A DNA stretch of 64,000 nucleotides from CAMYKD01 sp041617155. Its GTDB lineage: Bacteria > Pseudomonadota > Alphaproteobacteria > Kiloniellales > JAKSDN01. The position numbers were made by a program, and so were the translations under genes. Under the pieces are notes generated by a model, which had not been told where the DNA came from, searched no databases, and worked only from the letters and a program-made list of their open reading frames with translations. The DNA is taken from assembly GCA_041617155.1 (NCBI GenBank), contig JBFJPL010000007.1:7168-71167 (forward strand). The letters are read 5' to 3'. This document shows positions 36,221-47,130 of this stretch, in pieces (the stretch's first letter is position 1; every line of letters starts with the position of its first letter).

Positions 36221-36847
36221 ATGCCGAGCGCGATGGCCGGATTGGACGCCTGCGCGATCGCTCCGATCGGCTTCGGCAAGGAAGCCTACAGCTTCCCCCT
36301 GTCCTGGTGGGCCGGCCACATTCAGATCGCCGCCTTGGCCGGTGCCTTCGGCCAGGCCCAGCGGAAGGCCGCCGAGATCCGCGCGTCGGTTCTTCGCCAA
36401 CTTCTGCGCAACGCCTTCTCCAACCTGCCGCGCACCGTGCGCATCGCCCAACGCGTCGGCGATGTCTATCTCCAGTTCAACACCGCCGAAGTGCTGCGCA
36501 GGCTGGCCGGCGGTACGCTGCGCGGCCTGACCTCGCAAGGCGGCGCGCAAGGTTGGCGAAATCCGCCCGCGGCCGCGCACCTGCCCAGTGCCGTCGCCAA
36601 TTTCGTGCTGGCGAGCTACGGGGCGGCGATCATCGGCGTGGCCAAGGGCGTGCGGCGGCTGGAAGACGTGATCGGCATGGTTCTGACCGGCAACGACCGG
36701 ATCACCGGCTGCTTCCCGATCGCCAACGTACCGGTCGGCGGCCACGAGGAGTCAGCCAGCCAAGCCGATGCGGTCCAGGAGGAACTCGCCCTCCTGGCCA
36801 TGGTCTATCAGCTCAACTCCAACGACTATCAGAACTTCGTCAGCTGA
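36221..36847 (+). CDS. hypothetical protein, possibly frame-shifted at its 5' end
   Basis: A 208-residue frame with good codon use, no recognised domain and a mostly helical prediction by eye (LAGAFGQAQRKAAEIRASVLRQLLRNAF). It contains a hydrophobic stretch (VANFVLASYGAAIIGVA) but no signal peptide. ATG 36221 has no usable ribosome site. A different frame starts at ATG 36121 behind an AGGGGTGG site and encodes MNIKTIKADTQQFADRVRSD..., which looks like a genuine N-terminus; the two frames could be one gene (36121-36847) broken by one base between about 36210 and 36250. It is neither clearly phasin nor any other family I know. Confidence 0.55.
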   Translation: MPSAMAGLDACAIAPIGFGKEAYSFPLSWWAGHIQIAALAGAFGQAQRKAAEIRASVLRQLLRNAFSNLPRTVRIAQRVGDVYLQFNTAEVLRRLAGGTLRGLTSQGGAQGWRNPPAAAHLPSAVANFVLASYGAAIIGVAKGVRRLEDVIGMVLTGNDRITGCFPIANVPVGGHEESASQADAVQEELALLAMVYQLNSNDYQNFVS

Positions 36848-36913
36848 TCGCTTTCGCAGGTCCGCCGTATCGACGCCGACCTAGGAACCACCATCGCAGT
36901 GGGACGGCCGGTA

Positions 36914-38590
<1,677 letters not shown>

Positions 38591-38792
38591 GGCGCCTTTT
38601 CCTCCGTCGTCCGATTCGCCCCGGGAAATGCCGGTCCGATGCCGCCTGCGGCACCTCCGCGCGCGCCGGTTCTAACGCAAGGCGACCTTTCAGCCAAGGC
38701 ATTGCTGGGTGGTGCAAAGTCCGCAAGAACCGGATAGCAGCGAATCGACGATCACCCTAGAGTTCGTCCCTCCGAGGTTGGAGCGAATACCG

Positions 38793-39728
38793 ATGAACCG
38801 AACCATGGGCGCCAGGGAATGGCTGCTGCTCGTTGTGCTTTCCCTGCTGTGGGGTGGCTCGTTCTTTTTCGCCGAGGTCGCGCTGGTCGAACTCGGGCCC
38901 CTGACCGTGGTGCTCGGGCGGGTCGGCTTCGCCGCACCGGTGCTGGTCGCCTTCGTCTACTTGAGCGGCCGGAGGATGCCGGCGGCACCGCGTGTCTGGG
39001 GCGCCTTTCTGGTGATGGGCGCGCTCAACAACCTGATACCCTTTAGCCTGATCGTCTGGGGCCAGGTCCATATCGACAGCGGGCTGGCCTCGATCCTGAA
39101 CGCCACGACGCCGCTCTTCACCGTGGTGCTGGCGCATTTCCTGACCCGCGACGAACGCATGACGCCGGGCCGCCTGGCCGGCGTTCTGCTGGGTCTCTCG
39201 GGTGTGGCGGTGCTGATCGGCCCGGCGGCGCTCGGCGGTTTGGGCGCCCACGGGCTGGGGCAGCTCGCCGTGCTCGGCGCCGCCCTTTCCTATGCCTTCG
39301 CCGGCATCTTCGGGCGCCGCTTCAAGGGGCTGCCGTCGTCCGTCGCCGCGGCGGGCATGGTCACCGGGACGACAGTCATGATGCTGCCCCTGGCGCTGGT
39401 CGTGGAACAGCCGTGGACCGCGACGCCCGGCCCGGCCGCCTGGTTTGCGGTGTTCGGACTGGCCGTGCTGTGCACGGCGCTCGCCTACCTGATCTACTTT
39501 CGCGTTCTGGCGGCGGCCGGGGCCACCAACTTGTTGCTGGTCACCTTCATGATCCCACCGAGCGCGCTGCTGCTCGGCATCGCCTTCCTCGGCGAACGGC
39601 CCGACTGGACCGCATTCGCCGGCATGGGGCTGATCTTCGCCGGGCTTGCCGCGGTCGACGGCCGGATCCTAGGTCGCCTGGGACGCCCCGGCGGGCGGCT
39701 ATCTCCTGGGCGCCGGGGCGCCCGATAA
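38793..39728 (+). CDS. DMT-superfamily (EamA) transporter
   Basis: A 311-residue inner-membrane exporter-type protein with about ten transmembrane helices in two EamA halves. Landmarks: LLLVVLSLLWGGSFFFAEVAL at the N-terminus, RVGFAAPVLVAFVYL, and the second half starting LGQLAVLGAALSYAFAGIFGRRF. Substrates of this family range from amino acids to drugs and cannot be assigned here. The start at 38793 has GGAG ten bases upstream; the longer frame to 38709 adds a non-hydrophobic stretch and is disfavoured. It diverges from ettA across about 200 bases with no clear promoter. Confidence 0.88.
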   Translation: MNRTMGAREWLLLVVLSLLWGGSFFFAEVALVELGPLTVVLGRVGFAAPVLVAFVYLSGRRMPAAPRVWGAFLVMGALNNLIPFSLIVWGQVHIDSGLASILNATTPLFTVVLAHFLTRDERMTPGRLAGVLLGLSGVAVLIGPAALGGLGAHGLGQLAVLGAALSYAFAGIFGRRFKGLPSSVAAAGMVTGTTVMMLPLALVVEQPWTATPGPAAWFAVFGLAVLCTALAYLIYFRVLAAAGATNLLLVTFMIPPSALLLGIAFLGERPDWTAFAGMGLIFAGLAAVDGRILGRLGRPGGRLSPGRRGAR

Positions 39729-39937
39729 TTGCGGCGACAGCCCCTGCGGAATTGGTGTATTTTACCGTTTTAAAGACCGTGAGACCGCCTAGCCGCGACG
39801 CACGCGGTCCCGGGCCCCGCAAGGTCTGGCACCACGGCCTAGGTACCGTATTTTCAAAGCAATGCTGCCGTCGCACCCGCGCTGCCGTGGCGGCAAGAGG
39901 TGTTCGACGGAGCGTCCTAAAGAAAAGGAGGCACGCT

Positions 39938-40165
39938 ATGTCGGAGAATTTCCGCGACTACCTAGTCGCTCTTCGAGACGATCCGGAGCTGCGAAGGCGC
40001 TACAAGATCAACCCGGCGCAGACCCTGTCGGAGGCCCGCATCAGCAAGGAAGAAAAGCTGGCTTTGCGCAGCGCCGACCTGAAAAAGATCCGGGCGGCGC
40101 TGGCTGGACATGTGCTGCCGGAAGGCGTCGCCGATGTGATCGGCAAGCTGGGTCCGGTCGCCTGA
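39938..40165 (+). CDS. small protein resembling the LigA-type dioxygenase small domain
   Basis: A 75-residue soluble helical protein with a perfect AAAGGAGG ribosome site. The pattern FRDYLVALRDDPELRRRYKINPAQTLSEARISKEEKLALRSADLKKIRAAL (loop DPELRRRYK..NP, then SxEEKxALxSxDxxKI) recalls the small LigA domain of LigAB extradiol dioxygenases, which occurs alone in many genomes with unknown function. No LigB partner is nearby. It stands 173 bases before the receiver gene and may be linked to it only by position. The similarity is by eye and weak. Confidence 0.65.
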   Translation: MSENFRDYLVALRDDPELRRRYKINPAQTLSEARISKEEKLALRSADLKKIRAALAGHVLPEGVADVIGKLGPVA

Positions 40166-40338
40166 GTCGCTGGTCTCCAGCGTTCGATTGACAAGGCGCC
40201 GGAACGGACAGGCACGCGAACCGCGCGCCTGGAGCATGGACCTTGGGCGTGGTGCTGCTATTCTGCATCTTGGGCGGACGCGGAAAGCTTGGGTCACGGC
40301 GTTGATCGAGCCCGCCGCCTTGGGAGGAGCCACGGAAC

Positions 40339-40707
40339 ATGCCCAAGTCGGTGCTGATCGTCGACGACGAACCCAATATCGTGCTGTCGCTCGAAGTCTT
40401 GATGAAGCGGGCGGGATTCGAGGTTCGGGTGGCGCGGGACGGCGAGGCTGCGCTCCAAGCGCTCAAGGCCGAGATCCCCGACCTGGTGTTGCTCGACGTG
40501 ATGATGCCCAAGCGCGATGGCTACGATGTTTGCCAGATGATACGCAGCAACGACGCCTGGAAGGACGTCCGGATCATCATGTTGACCGCCAGGGGCCGCG
40601 AGGTCGAGCGCGAAAAGGGCATAGCGCTCGGCGCCGACGACTACGTTACAAAGCCCTTTTCGACTCGTGATCTGCTCGAACAGGTGCGTAAGCTGTTTCC
40701 CGACTAG
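40339..40707 (+). CDS. stand-alone response-regulator receiver (CheY-like)
   Basis: A 122-residue receiver domain with no output domain. The acidic pocket is DD at residues 9-10, the phospho-acceptor is Asp53 in VLLDVMMPKRDG, and the switch residues are Thr in MLTARG and Lys in TKPFSTRD. A second receiver at 47455 is a close relative over its whole length, with the same Asp53 position and the same KPFSTR sequence. It is followed 31 bases later by the kinase-like exonuclease gene, so the pair is probably co-transcribed. GGGAGGAG lies 13 bases upstream of the ATG. Confidence 0.93.
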   Translation: MPKSVLIVDDEPNIVLSLEVLMKRAGFEVRVARDGEAALQALKAEIPDLVLLDVMMPKRDGYDVCQMIRSNDAWKDVRIIMLTARGREVEREKGIALGADDYVTKPFSTRDLLEQVRKLFPD

Positions 40708-40738
40708 GCGCCCGCCCGGCTACGCGTAACGAGGTGCC

Positions 40739-42853
40739 ATGTCTCCTCGCCTCCTTTTGATCCTGGCCTTCGGCGCCGTCGGCACGACCGGCGCGCTGGC
40801 CATTCTGGTCGCGGTCTGGCTGATCCTGCATGCCGCCGAAGTCGGATTGGCCGAAGCGGGCTATGCGGCGCTGTTTTTCGGCGGCGCGGCCCTGCTGGCC
40901 TTCTGCGGCATCCTGGCCAGCGCCTGGGCAGCGGTCGAGCTCCGTTTATGGCGCCCCATGATCCGGCTCGCCGCGCGTCTTCATACGGTGGTCCACGCCA
41001 CCGGGGAGGAAGAGGAGAGCGCGGCGATAGCGGTCGAAAACCTTGGCCCCCTGACCGATGCCGTGCGGCAGCTGCTCGGCGAGTTGGCCGACGCACGCCA
41101 GGAAAAGGCGCAGGCCATGGCCAGCGCCCGCGAACGCAGCGAGGAACAGAAAAGCCGGCTAGAGGCGATCCTGCGCGACCTCAGCGAAGGCGTCCTGGTT
41201 TGCAACCTCAGCCACCAAATCCTCTTATACAATCAGGCGGCGTTGCGCATCCTGGAAACCCCCGAGGGACTCGGCCTCGGCCGCTCGCTGTTCCAGATTC
41301 TGACCAAGGCGCCGATCCTGCACAGCCTCGAACGGTTGCAAAGCTGGTTTGCCGACGGTAGACCCGGCGAAGACGGTCGGCACACGGCCGCTTTCGTCGG
41401 CACGACGACGGACGCCAGGCTGTTGCTGCACGGCCGCATGACTCTGGTGCTGGATCGCGACCGTAATCCGGCCAGCTACGTCCTGGTCCTGACCGAGATC
41501 AGCCGCGAGCTGACGGCGCTGAGCGAACGCGACGCCCTGTTGTACCGGGCGACCGAGGGTCTGCGCGCGCCGCTGGCCAATCTGCGCGCCGCCGCCGAGA
41601 CGCTCGACGCCAGTCCGGACCTGGAGGACGAAAAGCGTCAGGCCTTGGAACGGGTCATCCTGAGCGAATCCATCGCCCTAACCGAGAAGCACGAGGGTTT
41701 GGCGGAGGAGTATCGCAACTTGGTGGCCGGGCCCTGGTCGATGGACGATCTCTATGCTCCTGACCTGCTGAACTTCGTGTGCCGGCACGTGAAGGCTAAG
41801 GAGGGCTTGAAGGTCACGCTGGTCGGCCGGCCGGTGTGGCTTCGCGGCGACAGCCACGCCCTGATGCTGGTGCTCGAGTTTCTGATCGGCCACGTCGCGA
41901 AACGAGTAGAGGTCGCGGACTTCGATCTGGAAGCCTGGCACGGCGACCGCCACTGCTACATAGAACTACGTTGGAAGGGCGAGGCTATTGCCTGGCGCGA
42001 GCTCGACGCCTGGCTGGAGAAAACGCTGCCGGGCGGCGTCGGTACGCGCACGCTGCGCGAGGTGCTGGAACGGCACGGCAGCGAGCCCTGGAGCCGACAG
42101 CAGGACGAAGAGGCGGTGCTGCGCATTCCGCTGCCGGCCGCCCCGCAACCCGACGCCGCCGAGGCCAGCGAGCCGCTGCCGCCGCGCCCGGAGTTCTACG
42201 ACTTCGATCTGGTGCACCCGCCGCAAGCAGGCGGCGCCCTGGGCCAGCTGCCGTTGTCCGATCTGGCTTACGTGGTGTTCGACACCGAGACCACGGGCCT
42301 GCAGCCCTCCGCGGGCGACGAGATGGTCTCGATTGCCGGGGTGCGGGTCGTCAACCGGCGGATTCTTACTGGCGAAACCTTCGAGCGCCTGATCAATCCG
42401 CGTCGTCGCATCCCCGAAGCCTCGACCCGGTTTCACGGCATCACCGACGACATGGTGAAGGACGCGCCGCCGGCACAGGTGGTTCTGCCGCAGTTCAAGA
42501 GCTTCGTCGCCGATTCGGTCCTGGTTGCCCACAACGCGGCTTTCGACATGAAGTTCCTGTACCTCAAGGAAGCGGAATGCGGCCTCTCTTTTGACAATCC
42601 CGTACTTGACACGCTGCTGTTGTCGGTCTGGCTGCACCCCGAGGAGCAGCACCACTCGCTGGACGCCATTGCCCAGCGCTTGGGGGTCGAAGTCGTCGGG
42701 CGCCACACCGCGATTGGCGACACCATGGTGACCGCCGCCGTCTTTCTGCGCATGCTGCGGTTGCTCGACTCCCGCGGCGTGATTACGCTTCAAGACGCCT
42801 TCGACGCCGCCGCGGAGATGGTCGAGCTCAGGCGCGCGCAGGCGTCGTTCTGA
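40739..42853 (+). CDS. membrane protein joining a degenerate histidine kinase to a DEDDh 3'-5' exonuclease
   Basis: 704 residues. Order: two transmembrane helices (about 5-32 and 41-66); a HAMP-like/coiled-coil segment to 140; a PAS domain (about 140-255); a DHp-like hairpin (270-330) where LRAPLANLR matches LRTPLTSIR but the His position is Glu273; and a degenerate ATPase domain (340-465) whose N-box lacks its Asn (LEFLIGHVAKRV). A complete exonuclease domain (505-675) then has Asp515 and Glu517 (FDTETTG), Asp603 (HNAAFD), His656 and Asp661 (RHTAIGD). Related exonuclease genes beside DUF294 and acetate-permease-like genes are known in Pseudomonas. A cytoplasmic nuclease under control of a membrane sensor is inferred; its substrate is unknown. 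Confidence 0.85.
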   Translation: MSPRLLLILAFGAVGTTGALAILVAVWLILHAAEVGLAEAGYAALFFGGAALLAFCGILASAWAAVELRLWRPMIRLAARLHTVVHATGEEEESAAIAVENLGPLTDAVRQLLGELADARQEKAQAMASARERSEEQKSRLEAILRDLSEGVLVCNLSHQILLYNQAALRILETPEGLGLGRSLFQILTKAPILHSLERLQSWFADGRPGEDGRHTAAFVGTTTDARLLLHGRMTLVLDRDRNPASYVLVLTEISRELTALSERDALLYRATEGLRAPLANLRAAAETLDASPDLEDEKRQALERVILSESIALTEKHEGLAEEYRNLVAGPWSMDDLYAPDLLNFVCRHVKAKEGLKVTLVGRPVWLRGDSHALMLVLEFLIGHVAKRVEVADFDLEAWHGDRHCYIELRWKGEAIAWRELDAWLEKTLPGGVGTRTLREVLERHGSEPWSRQQDEEAVLRIPLPAAPQPDAAEASEPLPPRPEFYDFDLVHPPQAGGALGQLPLSDLAYVVFDTETTGLQPSAGDEMVSIAGVRVVNRRILTGETFERLINPRRRIPEASTRFHGITDDMVKDAPPAQVVLPQFKSFVADSVLVAHNAAFDMKFLYLKEAECGLSFDNPVLDTLLLSVWLHPEEQHHSLDAIAQRLGVEVVGRHTAIGDTMVTAAVFLRMLRLLDSRGVITLQDAFDAAAEMVELRRAQASF

Positions 42854-42896
42854 CTCCGCAATGCTAAGGCGGCCGGGCCGCAACCCCCGAGACAGC

Positions 42897-44357
42897 TCAA
42901 AAGACGTCGCCCGTGAAGTCGGCGTACACGCGCTTGCCCAGGGCATCAATCGCCTTTAAGGAATCGGTCAGAATGTCCTTTTCGCGCGCCGACAGCGCAT
43001 TGGGGTGGACGTGGTTGCCGACCGGCCGCCTGGCCTTGAAATCGGCCAGTTGTTGGCGCAAGAGCAGTCCGGTGATGTGGGTCAAGGCGCCGCGCAGATA
43101 ATCCGCCTCGTCATTGGCCAGGACACCCAGCTCGTGCAGCGCGGCAATTCGTTCAAGCGTCGAGGTCTTGGCAACGCCCTCGCGCAGCGCCAACAGCCGA
43201 AGCGGGGAAACCAGCGGCAGCGTGCCGCTGTGCTTCAAGTTGATCTTGCCCCTTTGCGCCGCGTCGTCCCTTTCGACCACGAAACGTCCAAACCAGCCGA
43301 GCGCTACGGCACCGGCGTGCATCTGCCGCACCAGCTCGCTCAGGAAGCCGGGGCTTGACTTGGCCATATCGGTGACCTGCCGGCGGAGCTCTTTGGCCAT
43401 TGGGGTCGCGCCGTAGGTGCCCTGGAAATCGAAGAAGATGTCAGCCAGTTGGACCGCGATCGCGCTGCGTTTGCGGCCCCACAGGCGGACCTGAGCGCGC
43501 CACTGGCTGCGGGTCTTGCGCCACACGGGGTTGGTTGCCATGACATAACCGCGGCATAGGGGAAAGCCAACAGCGTCCAGGTCGCGGGTCAAGCGATCGG
43601 CCAGCTCGATGAAGAAACCATCGATCGCCGGATGATCCTTGTCGGGGTAGTCGTCGAGTATGAAGCCGTTGTCCTGGTCCGGGTAAAGGTAGTTTTCGCC
43701 TCGCCCCCCCGAGCCCATGATCAAAAGCGTGAACTCGACCGGAGCGGTGCCCCAGCCCGATTCGGCCATGGCGGCCAGGTGGTTGTCCAGCAGGCGGGCG
43801 TGGATGTCCCAGTTGATATGGGTCAGGACCGCCTGAATTTCCGGACCCGGAACCCGGTCATCGAGCAGGCTCGCGGCCAGCTCGACTTGGGCGGCCTTGA
43901 TCGCCCGGAGGCCGTCGAGGCTGTCGTCTTGGCTGATCAATTCGATCTCGCGCAGCAGCGAGTCGCCCGCCACGGCCAGCGCGACCTGCAGCTCGATCAT
44001 GCCGAGCGGCCGATAGCCGCGGTCGACCACCGGCATGTGCCGCCAGCCGAATCGGCGCATGCGGGCGATCGCATAGTAGAGGTAGTCGTCGTCAAACACG
44101 GCCTTGACCGGCGCCGTCATCACGTCGCCGACCGCCTCGCTGCCGACACAGCGCAGGGCGATGCGGCGGGTGACATCCTGCTCGGTCACGATCCCGGCTA
44201 GCCGGCCGTCGCCATCGACAATCAGAGCACTGGTGCGGCGCGCGGCGGCCATGGCCTCGAGCAAATCCGAGACGCTGGTCGTAGCCGTGACCACGACCGG
44301 CGACCGGCGCATATAGTCGGCGACCAGACGGGAAAAGATCTTGGTCCGCGGCTGCAT
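42897..44357 (-). CDS. CBS-domain DUF294 nucleotidyltransferase-like protein
   Basis: A 486-residue soluble protein. Residues 8-130 are two CBS domains (VADYMRRSPVVVTATTSVSDLL, VGDVMTAPVKAVFDDDYLYYAI). Then follows the DUF294 nucleotidyltransferase domain with LLIMGSGGRGENYLYPDQDNGFI, in which GSGGRGE and DQD match the GlnD/DNA polymerase beta-type active site, and a DUF294 C-terminal helical domain. GlnD-type enzymes attach nucleotides to proteins; whether this one does is not known. It ends the minus-strand operon, 14 bases after the symporter-kinase gene, and converges with the exonuclease gene. Confidence 0.9.
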   Translation of the reverse strand: MQPRTKIFSRLVADYMRRSPVVVTATTSVSDLLEAMAAARRTSALIVDGDGRLAGIVTEQDVTRRIALRCVGSEAVGDVMTAPVKAVFDDDYLYYAIARMRRFGWRHMPVVDRGYRPLGMIELQVALAVAGDSLLREIELISQDDSLDGLRAIKAAQVELAASLLDDRVPGPEIQAVLTHINWDIHARLLDNHLAAMAESGWGTAPVEFTLLIMGSGGRGENYLYPDQDNGFILDDYPDKDHPAIDGFFIELADRLTRDLDAVGFPLCRGYVMATNPVWRKTRSQWRAQVRLWGRKRSAIAVQLADIFFDFQGTYGATPMAKELRRQVTDMAKSSPGFLSELVRQMHAGAVALGWFGRFVVERDDAAQRGKINLKHSGTLPLVSPLRLLALREGVAKTSTLERIAALHELGVLANDEADYLRGALTHITGLLLRQQLADFKARRPVGNHVHPNALSAREKDILTDSLKAIDALGKRVYADFTGDVF

Positions 44358-44371
44358 GGACGCCCGTCGCG

Positions 44372-47128
44372 CTATTCCGCGACCCGGGCGCTCAAGGCTC
44401 CGGTGGCCGGAATGGTGAAGGAAAACTTCGCGCCATGACCGGGCGCGCTTTCGACCCAGATGCGTCCGCCGAAGAACTCGACGATCTGGCGCGATATCGC
44501 CAAGCCTAGCCCGGTGCCGCCGGGCCGATCGGTCAGGGCCTCGTTGGCCTGTTGGAACTTCTCAAAAATCATCCTGCGCTTTTCCGCCGCCACGCCCGGA
44601 CCGTTGTCGGCAACGCTGACATAAAGGCCCTCGTCGCGCGCCGCGGCGGACACGACCACAAGGCCCTGGGTCTGATGGCAGAACTTCACCGCGTTGGACA
44701 ACAGGTTGAGAATGACCTGCATCAAACGGTCGCGGTCGACGAGGACCTTCGGCAGGCGTTCGTCGAGTTTGAGCTCGAGCTTGATCGCGCGCTCGGCGAA
44801 CAGACTGCCGGTCGCCGCCAAGGCCTCCCTGATCACGCCTTCGGGGTCAACCTCCTCCATCCGCCAGTCCATGCGGCCGGCTTCCATTTTCGCCAGGTCC
44901 AGGATCTGGTTGATCAGGCGTGTCAGGCGCTCGCTCTCCTTGACGATGACGGTCAGGAACCGTTGCCGTTCGGCCATTTCGATCTCCGGATTGTCGAACA
45001 GGATCTCGCTGAAGGAGCGGATCGAGGTCAGCGGCGTGCGCAGCTCGTGGCTGACGGTGGAAAGGAAATCATCCTTCAGGCGGTCCAGCTCCTTGAGCCG
45101 CTCGTTGGCGGCGCGCAGTTGGGCGGTGGTCGCTTCCAGCTCGCGCGACTTCTGTTCCAGGCCATGGCTGTATTCGATCACCTGCGAGGTTTCCTCCAAT
45201 ATTTCCATGACCTCGTCGATGCCCAACATCTCGCCCTTGGCGACCGACGCCACCATGACCCGCGCGGAAGCCGCGCCGATCGCGCCGGCCAGAAGCCGCT
45301 CGGCGAAGTTCACCAGATCGGCATCGGCCTCGGGCAGCTTGGCCAGGTTGAGGCCCCGCGCGCGGGCATAGCCGCCGAGCGCCCGTTCGGCGCGATCGCG
45401 TCCGACAAATCGCACGAGCAGCGCACGCAGATCCGAGACCGTGGCCGAGCCGCGCCAGAAACGCGACCCACCGCCCGGGACGCCGGAATGCTTGAACACG
45501 TCCACGAACAGCGCGCCCTGGATTCGATCGATCGCGCTCTGCCGGCCGCCCAGGGAAAAGCCGATGAATCCGCCGATGTTGGCCAGCATGCTCCAAAACA
45601 TGGCGTGGGTCAGACTGTCCATGCCGCGGAGCCCGAATAGCGCCTGCGGTTTGAGCAGCTCGATTGCGAGCGGCCCGGACTCGATAAAGCTGATAGGCAG
45701 CCAGCCCGAGCGCGCGAACGACGGCAAAAGCAAGGTATAGGCCCAGATGGCAAACCCCATGCCGAGCCCGGCCAGGGCGCCGCCGCGTGTGCCGCCCTTC
45801 CAAAAAATCCCGCCGATGATGGCCGGCGCGAACTGGGCGGCGGCGGCGAATGACACCAGGCCGATCGTGACCAAGGCGTCGGACTCGCCGGCCAGGCGGA
45901 AATAGCCATAGCCCAACAGCAGAATGATCACGATGCTGCCGCGACGAATCAGCAGCAGCAAACCGGTCAGGTCGCCACGCTCGGTCAGCCTGAGCCAACT
46001 GAGCCGCAGCAGTCCCGGCATGACCAGGTCGTTGCTGACCATGGTGCTCAGGGCGATCGCGGCGACAATCACCATACCGGTCGCCGCCGACAGCCCGCCG
46101 ATGAAGACGAACAGCGCCAGAAGCTCCTGCTGTTCGGCCATCGGCAGGGTCAGCACGAAGGTGTCGGCGTCGACCACGCCCTTTGGAAAGGCCAGCAGAC
46201 CGCCGATGGCGATCGGCAGGACGAAGACGTTGATCGCGAGCAGATAGAGCGGGAAAAGCCAGACCGCCTTGTGCAAGTGCGCCTCGTCCACGTTCTCGAC
46301 CACGGTCATGTGAAATTGGCGGGGTAGGCAGATGATCGCCGCCATGGACAGGAACGTCAGGGTCATCCATTGGCCATAGCTGCTGCCGCCGCTCAGGGTC
46401 AACAGCTTGACGATTTCCGGCTCCGCGCGCGCCGCCGCGAAAAGGTCGCCGAACCCGTTGTAGAGGCCAAAGGTCACGAAGATGCCGACGGCCAGGAAGG
46501 CCGCCAGCTTGACCACCGATTCGAAGGCGATGGCGGCGACCATGCCCTCGTGGTGTTCGCTGGCATCGATATGGCGGGTGCCGAACAGGATGGCGAAAGC
46601 GGCCATCACCAGCGCGATCAGAAATGCGGTGTCGGCCAGGACCGGGACATGCTCGGAGACGGGCGGCGTGGCCACCTCGGGATACTGCAGCAGGACCTTG
46701 AAGCTGGTCGATACCGCTTTTAGCTGCAGTGAGATGTAGGGCATGATGCCGACCACCGCGATGACAGTTACCAGAACGCTTAGGCCCGTACTCTTGCCGT
46801 AGCGCGAGGAGATGAAGTCGGCGATCGAGGTGATACGGTGCGCCTTGCTGATGCGAATGATCTTTCGCAGCACGAACCACCAGACCACGAAGGTCAATGT
46901 TGGCCCGAGGTAGATCGGCAGAAAGTCGATGCCGCTCGACGCCGCGCGTCCGACGCTGCCGTAGAAGGTCCAGGAGGTGCAATAGACGGCAATCGACAGG
47001 GTATAGATGTAGGGATTGGCGACCAGGCTTTGGCCGGCATCGGCGCGCTTGTCCACGCTGTAGGCGATCGCGAACAGCAGGCAGAGGTAGGCCAGCGAGG
47101 TCAGCAGTATGGCCCAGCCGCTCAGCAT
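44372..47128 (-). CDS. sodium:solute symporter/histidine kinase hybrid sensor (CbrA/CrbS type)
   Basis: 918 residues. The first 560 or so form an SSS-family transporter with about 13 helices (ITSIADFISSRYGKS, CLPRQFHMTVVENVDEAHL). A linker with a STAC-like helical region leads to a coiled coil (LEATTAQLRAANERLKELDRLKDDF), the DHp domain with phospho-acceptor His694 in SHELRTPLTSIRSF, and a full ATPase domain (N box NLLSNAVKF, DNGPG, GGTGLGL). Such proteins (CbrA, CrbS) sense or import amino acids or acetate and phosphorylate a regulator. Stand-alone receivers at 47455 and 40339 are the likely partners. It follows a small membrane gene by two bases. Confidence 0.93.
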   Translation of the reverse strand: MLSGWAILLTSLAYLCLLFAIAYSVDKRADAGQSLVANPYIYTLSIAVYCTSWTFYGSVGRAASSGIDFLPIYLGPTLTFVVWWFVLRKIIRISKAHRITSIADFISSRYGKSTGLSVLVTVIAVVGIMPYISLQLKAVSTSFKVLLQYPEVATPPVSEHVPVLADTAFLIALVMAAFAILFGTRHIDASEHHEGMVAAIAFESVVKLAAFLAVGIFVTFGLYNGFGDLFAAARAEPEIVKLLTLSGGSSYGQWMTLTFLSMAAIICLPRQFHMTVVENVDEAHLHKAVWLFPLYLLAINVFVLPIAIGGLLAFPKGVVDADTFVLTLPMAEQQELLALFVFIGGLSAATGMVIVAAIALSTMVSNDLVMPGLLRLSWLRLTERGDLTGLLLLIRRGSIVIILLLGYGYFRLAGESDALVTIGLVSFAAAAQFAPAIIGGIFWKGGTRGGALAGLGMGFAIWAYTLLLPSFARSGWLPISFIESGPLAIELLKPQALFGLRGMDSLTHAMFWSMLANIGGFIGFSLGGRQSAIDRIQGALFVDVFKHSGVPGGGSRFWRGSATVSDLRALLVRFVGRDRAERALGGYARARGLNLAKLPEADADLVNFAERLLAGAIGAASARVMVASVAKGEMLGIDEVMEILEETSQVIEYSHGLEQKSRELEATTAQLRAANERLKELDRLKDDFLSTVSHELRTPLTSIRSFSEILFDNPEIEMAERQRFLTVIVKESERLTRLINQILDLAKMEAGRMDWRMEEVDPEGVIREALAATGSLFAERAIKLELKLDERLPKVLVDRDRLMQVILNLLSNAVKFCHQTQGLVVVSAAARDEGLYVSVADNGPGVAAEKRRMIFEKFQQANEALTDRPGGTGLGLAISRQIVEFFGGRIWVESAPGHGAKFSFTIPATGALSARVAE

Positions 47129-47130
47129 GT

